A stretch of DNA of 64,000 nucleotides from Clostridia bacterium (GTDB taxonomy: Bacteria > Bacillota > Clostridia > Christensenellales > Aristaeellaceae): assembly GCA_017526525.1 (NCBI GenBank), contig JAFXRG010000005.1:34944-98943 (forward strand), written 5' to 3'. Position numbers and translations under genes: made by a program. The notes below the pieces were generated by a model. It searched no databases, was not told where the DNA came from, and saw only the letters and a list, made by a program, of their open reading frames with translations. Positions 58,279 through 64,000 of the stretch are shown piece by piece (the first letter of the stretch is position 1; each line of letters starts with the position of its first letter).

Positions 58279-58914
58279 ATGGGCGATCAACTGAAATCTT
58301 TAAATACTCGAGTCCCTGAAACACAGAAAAAGGCTCTCGATGAGTTCTGCCAGGCGCATAACATCAGCCGGCAGGACGTCGTCACTCAGGCCATCGATGC
58401 ATTTTTTTCAAGCACAGCGGATAAATACCCAACATATGCTGGAGATATCGAGCTGGTAAAAGAATGCACCGAGACAATATTCGAAAAATACGTCAATGCT
58501 ATTCATTCCCTTGAGACAGCCAGGACGCTGGGGTCTGCAGAGCAGCGTAAAGCAGTCGATGTACTCAGCACGTCCAATGACGAGCTTCGCCAGCAGCTCA
58601 GTGCAGCAAGAACCGAAACAGAAACACTTAAAAAGAAAAACAGTGATCTGGTAAATGAACTGGCTATGGCAAGACGTTCAGCTGAAATTGCACAGAGCGA
58701 ATCACAACTTATAAAAGATCAGAAGATTCTCCTGGATCAGGCGACCAGCCGTCTTGAAATTTTAGAAGAAGAAAACCGGAAATTGAGCTGTGAAAACAAC
58801 GATTACAGAAACAGACTCGACAATGCCAAAGACGAGATTATATCTACAATGAGAACATACGCAGGTCATGCCATTGACCATCTTGCCAGTTCACAGCCTT
58901 GCGAGCATGTGTGA
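58279..58914 (+). CDS. Ribbon-helix-helix protein with long coiled coil, plasmid/mobile-element type
   Basis: A 211-residue protein. The N-terminal part (about residues 1-48, LKSLNTRVPETQKKALDEFC and SRQDVVTQAIDAFF) looks like a ribbon-helix-helix DNA-binding domain. Residues about 85-195 are predicted coiled coil, rich in Glu, Lys, Gln and Leu heptads (ETLKKKNSDLVNELAMARRS). This build is seen in plasmid partition or KfrA-like and mobilisation-accessory proteins; no exact family is claimed. GGAGGGAAAAAAC precedes the ATG at 58279. Base use is more AT-rich than the core genes, which suggests transfer. An inverted repeat overlaps its stop codon. Confidence 0.72.
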   Translation: MGDQLKSLNTRVPETQKKALDEFCQAHNISRQDVVTQAIDAFFSSTADKYPTYAGDIELVKECTETIFEKYVNAIHSLETARTLGSAEQRKAVDVLSTSNDELRQQLSAARTETETLKKKNSDLVNELAMARRSAEIAQSESQLIKDQKILLDQATSRLEILEEENRKLSCENNDYRNRLDNAKDEIISTMRTYAGHAIDHLASSQPCEHV

Positions 58915-58935
58915 GCTCGCTCGCATCTGCTCGCA
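58900..58935. repeat. Inverted repeats at the end of the ribbon-helix-helix gene
   Basis: TGCGAGCA (58900-58907) and TGCTCGCA (58928-58935) are a perfect inverted pair, and a further GCTCGC lies at 58915-58920. The elements cover the stop codon. They could be a hairpin or binding sites for the encoded protein. Confidence 0.6.
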
Positions 58936-59070
58936 AACCATGTAGTATCTATGCGGTCTCATCACTCTCTTGTATTAAGAATAGTATATGACTGTTGGTC
59001 TATACGATGAAAACATACACGTCTGAGTAAAAAAATAAACTGTAGCAAGTCACCTCGCCGAAATCGAGAA

Positions 59071-60237
59071 TCATTCAACCCATTCAAGAAAGCGCATGGG
59101 TAAATGTAGACAAATAAAGTGATTGTATCGCTTCGTCAGAGCGTCCCATTCATAGCCTGACACCTGCGCTTTCGCCACAAAGCCTGTCGGCGCATGCCGG
59201 ATGCGTACCAGGTCATACAGGAAAACCCGTTCCAGATTGCGGTACTGCCGGTATTCCTCCGTATCTCCGATGTGGATGAAGTCGATATCCACTGTCAGAT
59301 CGGGCATATCGCAGCCCTTGGCAAACTCATCCGCTGCTGCCTGGCGCATCAGCTCATAGCACTGCTCTTTGGTGAAGGGTTCGATATCGGAGACTGGTTC
59401 TTCTTCGTCATCGGATTCTTCCACGATGACTTCCTTTGCGTCCGTAACTGTCAGCGTGCCGGTATGGATCACGGGGTATTCACCGATATGCGGGCTGTCA
59501 ATCCACTGTTCCGGCAGGAGCATCCTGCGCCCGTCCGCGTCCTCGCCGATAGGAACGATTCGGGTGACCACACCGTCCGTGCTCTTGCTCCAGGAGATGC
59601 CCGTCATATTCTTGCCATAGACGATCTCATATCCCCGGTCTGGCGGATCGTCGTTATCCAGCAGATAGAAATCGGCGTTGTTCCGCACCAGCCTGGCCCG
59701 GGAGCGCTGCACCAGCCCGATATCCGGATCGAGCAGGTACTTGATGGGATTGACAAAGCTGCGGTCGCCCAGGCTGACCCTGCGGGCAATATTGGTAGCC
59801 AGGATGCGGCCATCCGGAGACATGAGCGCCTCCCGCATTTTGGTGAGCGCGTTGACCACATACGTGCCAACCTGGATGGACAGCCTGCCGCACATATTGC
59901 CCATGAAGTCATAGCTGATATGCCGCGTCTCCACGGTCACTTCATGGTTGGCGGTATCCACACTGACAGAATGGATGCGAAAGCACTGCTCAGTTGCCTG
60001 CTCCGCCGGGACGATAACCGTTCCGTCATCCTCCAGCGGCTTATAGGCAGGGACCGGCGCTTTGATGATCCGCTCCTCCTGCAACTCTTTCCAGCGCAGG
60101 TCCTCCGTGATGGGATGTACCAGCGTCAGGCTGAAGTCGCCGCCCGCGATCTCGGTTACGGTGCAGGAGGAGGGCTGCAGGACGCACAGGCCGTTGCCGT
60201 GCCAGGATGTTGTGTTGGCTTCGTATATGCAGATCAC
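59071..60237 (-). CDS. Phage minor structural / tail endopeptidase-like protein, N-terminal region
   Basis: A 388-residue protein resembling the N-terminal region of siphophage tail-associated (Tal/gp18-type, prophage tail endopeptidase) proteins. Signs are the opening MICIYEANTTSWHGNGLCVL, AGGDFSLTLVHPITEDLRWKEL (by position about 28-50), TVETRHISYDFMGN, GVVTRIVPIGEDADGRRMLLP and VRIRHAPTGFVAKAQVSGYEWD. It starts at GTG 60237 with GGAGGTGACC upstream. Full-length proteins usually continue with a receptor-binding or peptidase part, so this may be a short form or a remnant. It belongs with the distal tail fragment at 63270. Confidence 0.75.
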   Translation of the reverse strand: MICIYEANTTSWHGNGLCVLQPSSCTVTEIAGGDFSLTLVHPITEDLRWKELQEERIIKAPVPAYKPLEDDGTVIVPAEQATEQCFRIHSVSVDTANHEVTVETRHISYDFMGNMCGRLSIQVGTYVVNALTKMREALMSPDGRILATNIARRVSLGDRSFVNPIKYLLDPDIGLVQRSRARLVRNNADFYLLDNDDPPDRGYEIVYGKNMTGISWSKSTDGVVTRIVPIGEDADGRRMLLPEQWIDSPHIGEYPVIHTGTLTVTDAKEVIVEESDDEEEPVSDIEPFTKEQCYELMRQAAADEFAKGCDMPDLTVDIDFIHIGDTEEYRQYRNLERVFLYDLVRIRHAPTGFVAKAQVSGYEWDALTKRYNHFICLHLPMRFLEWVE

Positions 60238-60380
60238 AGGCGGTCACCTCCTCCCGCAGGACATGAAGAAAGCGCCGTTCGCGGTGAACGACGCCATCTA
60301 CTCGTAATACAATAACAATTCTTGATGCACTTAACAGGCTTACATAAATAAATCCATGCGATGCCTCGAATGCACTGTTC

Positions 60381-61406
60381 TTAATCAGTAGATTCTATTC
60401 TCATGAGAGGAATGATGACATTTGGCATATAGCCATTTGAGTATTCGATAACATTTAACTCTTCGTCACCGCTGATATAGCGGAATGAGAACACCATAGA
60501 ATCCGCCTGTCTTGCATCATCGACGTACTCACCGTTGCCATCCAAAAACCACAAGCCATCCACACTTGTCTTTTCAGAGGCCAGCCTAATCACATCATCG
60601 GTGAAAAAGCTGTCCGCCATTCGCTGTTTGTCATCGGAGTCAAGGTTGCTTAGGTCAAATGTTATGTAACCGCTACCGTTTAATAAAGAGGAATAGCACA
60701 CCGCTTCATATCCTATGTCTTCGACCTCAAGAGGCGAACTTTTCAGCGTTGTCAGAGCGGTTGTTACCGGTACAGCCAGTTCTGCGGTCATCTCGTTCAC
60801 GCGCTCCTGTGCGTCGTCACAGTCTGATATCTGAAGCCTGACGGTAAATATACGTCCGGCGCTGTCAGGATGAGTCTGCTCAGTCGCAACACGTACGATC
60901 ACACTGCCGTCATGATAATTGGTTTCACTATAATTAAACGACATGTCTTTGCTGACATCCATCTGGACTGTCAGGTATACGCGTAAGAGGCTACCGCCTC
61001 GTTCGACCTGAAAATCCCGAAAGCTCATCAGTCTTCCTGTTGCAGCTTCAATTGCGTCGTTATCGTCAAACGGCACGGGATCTTCCGGTTCGCATGCGTA
61101 ATCCATCATGATCGTCTGATTCGCATCAGGTGTCAGTCTGAAAAGTATGTATGAATTTATTCCGTCATACATAGTTCCCTCAACATCAACAGTGATTCCA
61201 TCAAGGTTCATTCTAATATCGCTGTACTGGATCATCTCTTCTATATCGGCCTCAGTTATCCTGTCCGACGGTATATAAGTTTCCAGTAGTCCGCCCGTCA
61301 ATTCGTTAAATACTTCCAATTTCGATTCGGCCGCAAAAGCGATAGATGCCAATGACAACGCTATAAGACAAACGTATGTCATGCTGAGCTTCATTATGTT
61401 TTTCAT
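60381..61406 (-). CDS. Secreted protein of unknown function linked to the sigma/anti-sigma pair
   Basis: A 341-residue exported protein with signal peptide MKNIMKLSMTYVCLIALSLASIAFAAE. The mature part is beta-rich and acidic (GITVDVEGTMYDGINSYILFRLTPD by position about 67-92), and its layout resembles the extracytoplasmic part of the neighbouring anti-sigma-like protein (VSVKT/EMDSVTCTF-type strands and a YDGRILRLTAKID-like segment). It may be a paralogue of that domain acting outside the membrane. No family can be named. It lies 38 bases after the anti-sigma gene and is probably co-transcribed. Confidence 0.7.
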   Translation of the reverse strand: MKNIMKLSMTYVCLIALSLASIAFAAESKLEVFNELTGGLLETYIPSDRITEADIEEMIQYSDIRMNLDGITVDVEGTMYDGINSYILFRLTPDANQTIMMDYACEPEDPVPFDDNDAIEAATGRLMSFRDFQVERGGSLLRVYLTVQMDVSKDMSFNYSETNYHDGSVIVRVATEQTHPDSAGRIFTVRLQISDCDDAQERVNEMTAELAVPVTTALTTLKSSPLEVEDIGYEAVCYSSLLNGSGYITFDLSNLDSDDKQRMADSFFTDDVIRLASEKTSVDGLWFLDGNGEYVDDARQADSMVFSFRYISGDEELNVIEYSNGYMPNVIIPLMRIESTD

Positions 61407-61444
61407 GTGGATTGTTCCTTTCCTTTTTTGCCTGACATGCCTTT

Positions 61445-62638
61445 TTAATCTCTTGTTACATTAAACGTCTTAGATTCATATCGTGTTTTATCCCAGCAGT
61501 TGTATGCTCTGATGGTGTATTGCTCACTTAATTCATTCAAACCGAGGGAGTCCGATTGTCTGTACACGGTACCAATTTCAGGGGCTTCTTCATTGCGGCC
61601 ATCTAAACGCGATACAGTGCCACCTCCGGTAAGCCCACCGTTCAGTCTTTGGTTTGCGTTTTCCGCTTCGGTGCTGTTGGGCTCGATGAACTCGAAGAAC
61701 AAACCATCATCCTGTGCGTTAAATGCAGTCAGGTCAGTTACTTCAAAATCCAGGGTATAGCGTATTTCAAGCGGCGTAACCATCATTTCAACGTGAGTCA
61801 CACGAACACCGACTTCTGGAAAACTCATGGGTGTATCGCAAATCAGCGTTTTGACACTTACGCGGTTAAATGTCATATCGACCCGCGCAGATTCCTCTGA
61901 CTCGAAATCAAAGAGCGCTTCGTCGGACATGAGCGTTTCCTCTGTAACCGTCCCTGGAATACAACGAAGCATTACTGTTGTATTCATCTGATCCGATTCA
62001 TTCTCGAACTGGTACTCCATGTAACATATAACCGAACCATCATCGTTCATGATGCTATTGCATGAACCAAGCAGGAACTCATTATCAATTCCCAGCGAAA
62101 TATACACCAACCGCCCGTCGCACACTCTCAAGGCATATTCTCCAATTGTCTCCGCCTGTGTGCCATTGTCGTTTGTATCCGGCAGATACGGAAACAGTCT
62201 ACCGATTGGATCATCAATGGCAGAATCGTAAGTCAGCAAAAATACATCCTTCTTTGGATCGATTTTTGCCGTCAGCCGAAGGATCCTTCCATCATAATAT
62301 GATTCCTGAAAAGTACACGTAACGCTATCCATCTCCACGATTTTATTCTCAATTGTGATGCTGTCCTCATAGTTGGCTGGAACATATGCCCCTACATGAG
62401 ATCCCGCAAAATCAATCAGTCCCCATGCCTTTAGCGCCGCGGCAAGTGCGCTTGTGGACAATACTGCGATCAAAGCAATCAGAATAATCGCAGTCGCCGA
62501 TGTTTTCTTAACCATTGGTTCTTCCCCTTCCTCAGATGCAATGATGCGCTGAGCGAGCCAGGGGTCGCCCTGAAGGCCGGAAAGTCGACGATCAAGAGAT
62601 TGTGCAAATTCTTCACGATTCTTCTTTTTCCTACTCAT
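61445..62638 (-). CDS. Anti-sigma factor-like membrane protein (DUF4179-type)
   Basis: A 397-residue protein: cytoplasmic N-terminus (about residues 1-45, RKKKNREEFAQSLDRRLSGL), one membrane helix (TSATAIILIALIAVLSTSAL, about 46-66) and a large outside domain that begins like DUF4179 (ITIENKIVEMDSVTCTFQES). This build and its place just after an ECF sigma gene fit an anti-sigma factor. The start ATG at 62638 overlaps the end of the sigma gene by eight bases, so the two are translationally coupled. Confidence 0.82.
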   Translation of the reverse strand: MSRKKKNREEFAQSLDRRLSGLQGDPWLAQRIIASEEGEEPMVKKTSATAIILIALIAVLSTSALAAALKAWGLIDFAGSHVGAYVPANYEDSITIENKIVEMDSVTCTFQESYYDGRILRLTAKIDPKKDVFLLTYDSAIDDPIGRLFPYLPDTNDNGTQAETIGEYALRVCDGRLVYISLGIDNEFLLGSCNSIMNDDGSVICYMEYQFENESDQMNTTVMLRCIPGTVTEETLMSDEALFDFESEESARVDMTFNRVSVKTLICDTPMSFPEVGVRVTHVEMMVTPLEIRYTLDFEVTDLTAFNAQDDGLFFEFIEPNSTEAENANQRLNGGLTGGGTVSRLDGRNEEAPEIGTVYRQSDSLGLNELSEQYTIRAYNCWDKTRYESKTFNVTRD

Positions 62639-63155
62639 CCCGCTCACCCCTTTCCAGATACGCCTTGAGTCTGTCACGTCCGCGTTTCAGTCGTCCCGAA
62701 ACCGATGATTGAGAGATCCCCAGTGCTTCAGCTACCTCATTGACTTTCAGTTCCTGATAGTAATACAGAAGGATCACTTCACGCAATTTGAGCGGCAGTC
62801 GAATGACAGCGTTCGTAATCTCATCATCAACATCATCAAACGGAACAATCGCCTCTGGCAGCATCTCAGGCGTTACATGCCGATTCATAAAGCGATACCA
62901 CCCTGAATGGTTGATATCATAGCAGGTATGCATAGCAATCTTCATGATCCAGGTCTTCTCGCTGCATTCGCCTCTGAAGGTATCCATGGTTCTGCACACT
63001 TTGATAAATGTCTCCTGAGATGCGTCCTCCGCTAACGTCTTGTCGCACAGATACAGATAACACGTTCTCAAAACCGCAACCTGGTACTGCTCAATGAGCC
63101 TTTCAAATTCCGCTTTCCGATGTGGAGCGCCGTTAGGGCCCTTAACGTTGCCCAC
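62631..63155 (-). CDS. ECF-type RNA polymerase sigma factor
   Basis: A 174-residue sigma-70 family protein with region 2 (FERLIEQYQVAVLRTCYLYL, DASQETFIKVCRTMDTFRGECSEKTWIMKIA in two parts) and region 4 (RLPLKLREVILLYYYQELKVNEVAEALGIS by position about 125-155, then GRLKRGRDRLK). It directs RNA polymerase to stress promoters when freed by the anti-sigma. GTG 63155 is the likely start (TAGGAGG 10 bases upstream); GTG 63167 directly abuts that site. A TGAAAC element upstream (minus strand, about 63235) could be an autoregulated -35 box, but its spacing to a CGATA element is long. Confidence 0.9.
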   Translation of the reverse strand: MGNVKGPNGAPHRKAEFERLIEQYQVAVLRTCYLYLCDKTLAEDASQETFIKVCRTMDTFRGECSEKTWIMKIAMHTCYDINHSGWYRFMNRHVTPEMLPEAIVPFDDVDDEITNAVIRLPLKLREVILLYYYQELKVNEVAEALGISQSSVSGRLKRGRDRLKAYLERGERDE

Positions 63156-63269
63156 GTCGTCGTTCACCTCCTACACCTATATAGACTGCTGAGACAGAGA
63201 AAATATCGTATCGCAGCATTTTTTCTGCATATGTTTCAGAGACAGTTTACCATATGACGATGAAAAATG

Positions 63270-63660
63270 TTATAGATACCGCCAATTCGGTGTCACCACC
63301 AGCCTTGCCACCGTCCCCGTCCAGCTGATCACGCTGCCCCCGGGCGGCAGATACTGCGGATCGCCATCAACCTTGTCGTTGAGCAGCTGGCCGCCGTCCA
63401 GGCTGGTGCATTCCTGCGCCTCCCAGTCCAGTACGATCCCGTTGCCGATGCCGCTCAGCACAACCGCGCCGCTGTAGGTGATCAGGGTAATCGTTCCGCT
63501 CCCGTACAGGGTGAACTTCGGCCATGCCGGGACCGTACCCGGATTGTGGATCGTCATACCGCTGGCTGTCAGGGTAATGTCCTCCGCAGGTGGGTACAGG
63601 CGCTTATAGGGCTGGCACTGGAAAGGCACAGCGAAGCTCCTGAATCCCCGCCCACGGAGG
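63270..63660 (-). pseudogene. Distal tail protein (Dit) C-terminal fragment of a siphophage
   Basis: The last about 125 residues of a Dit-type phage tail protein: FAVPFQCQPYKRLYP, ITLTASGMTIHNPGTVPAWPK, TLYGSGTITLITYSGAV and the end NWRYL. The normal N-terminal domain is missing. Upstream of about 63660 the frame continues into unrelated sequence that, on the plus strand, looks like the end of a different gene (EIDLVDDELAELAMYYMRKC, stop at 63767). The phage gene was therefore cut by an insertion or deletion. Confidence 0.7.
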
Positions 63661-63767
63661 ATTTTGCTGAAATCGATCTGGTTGATGATGAACTTGCGGA
63701 ACTGGCGATGTATTATATGCGGAAATGTGATCATGAAATCGAAAGATACAGGGGAGTCCCTATTTGA

Positions 63768-64000
63768 GTACAATGTCAGGTGCAAGCAAAATACTGCTCA
63801 AAGGAGGCACCTGATATGCGAACGAACCGACGTACCCCTGAAGAACAACTGGAGATGGTCCGGCTATGCCGGGCCAGTGGACTGACCATCGCGGAATGGT
63901 GCCGGAGAGAAGGCATTAAATCGGATACATATTACACCTGGATCGAACGGCTCCAAAAGCGGGGCATGCTCGAGAAGGCAGCGCCAGTACCTCAGAAGAT
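63768..64000 (+). mobile_element. IS66-family insertion sequence, left part
   Basis: The element runs off the right edge. It contains the first transposition gene at 63816. The exact left end could not be fixed because the other terminal inverted repeat is outside the window; sequence just upstream of the gene (GTACAATGTCAGGTGC, 63767 onward) is a candidate end. Confidence 0.6.
63816..64000 (+). CDS. tnpA: IS66 TnpA-like transposase accessory protein, partial
   Basis: The first 61 residues of an IS66 TnpA-like protein: MRTNRRTPEEQLEMVRLCRA, then SGLTIAEWCRREGIKSDTYY and TWIERLQKRGML. These form the HTH region that recognises IS ends. AAAGGAGG lies 9 bases before the ATG. The gene continues past the window. 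Confidence 0.8.
   Translation, partial: MRTNRRTPEEQLEMVRLCRASGLTIAEWCRREGIKSDTYYTWIERLQKRGMLEKAAPVPQK

Overview
The window looks like chromosome from a GC-rich, strictly anaerobic, fibre-degrading Clostridia-type Firmicute, of the kind found uncultured in rumen and gut. Supporting signs are TTGACA/TATAAT promoters with AGGAGG ribosome sites, a T-box leader, an FMN riboswitch with RibU, an Rnf complex, ferredoxin-dependent 2-oxoacid oxidoreductases, secreted GH5 and GH10 glycanases, SGNH esterases and many GGDEF, SpoIIE and MATE proteins. No rRNA or marker gene is present, so a finer placement is not possible from the sequence alone.

Layout. 1-3.9 kb: the start of iorA, then tex, then a small secreted papain-like protein. 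4-13 kb: a carbohydrate locus with an autoregulated LacI-type regulator, a secreted three-module binding protein, an LplB/YtcP-type ABC importer with its solute-binding protein, and a GH5 glucanase that carries the same module. 13-15.7 kb: a SIMPL-domain protein and a diguanylate cyclase with a sugar-binding-type sensor. 15.7-22.2 kb: an rnf operon in which RnfD and RnfG are one polypeptide and which ends with an extra protein containing three FMN-binding-type domains. 22-30 kb: an SGNH esterase, a T-box-controlled HTH-cupin-acyl-CoA ligase, a convergent four-subunit 2-oxoacid:ferredoxin oxidoreductase operon, and a CE2-like esterase. 30-41 kb: gpmI, FMN riboswitch-ribU, rqcH, a MATE pump, a GH10 xylanase, a nucleoside kinase, a DEDDh exonuclease and a flavoprotein. 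41-48 kb: a GGDEF-EAL-PAS protein, an AI-2E-family permease, a CDF transporter, an aldo/keto reductase and a tRNA-Ala. 48-57.4 kb: accessory genes (DUF4143 ATPase, CPBP protease/PadR pair, and an operon of acetyltransferase, DUF2156, MATE-HATPase fusion and SpoIIE phosphatase). 57.5-58.9 kb: a tRNA-Ala transcription unit led by two tRNA-derived hairpins and a possible pseudoknot, then a ribbon-helix-helix coiled-coil protein. 59-64 kb: siphophage tail remnants interrupted by a sigma/anti-sigma operon, with an IS66-type element entering at the right edge.

How the parts may work together. Glycanases, esterases and the ABC importer supply sugars from beta-glucan and xylan. Rnf exchanges reduced ferredoxin and NADH, and the FMN-rich proteins could extend that chain outside the membrane. 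Ferredoxin also drives the IorA- and VorB-type oxidoreductases. The T-box, read here as probably isoleucine-specific, in front of an acyl-CoA ligase next to a branched-chain 2-oxoacid oxidoreductase suggests isoleucine synthesis by activating 2-methylbutyrate and carboxylating it reductively. The most unusual items are the RnfD-RnfG fusion with its triple-FMN partner, the T-box/ligase/Vor arrangement, the tRNA-Ala-derived hairpins and the MATE-HATPase fusion beside a SpoIIE phosphatase.
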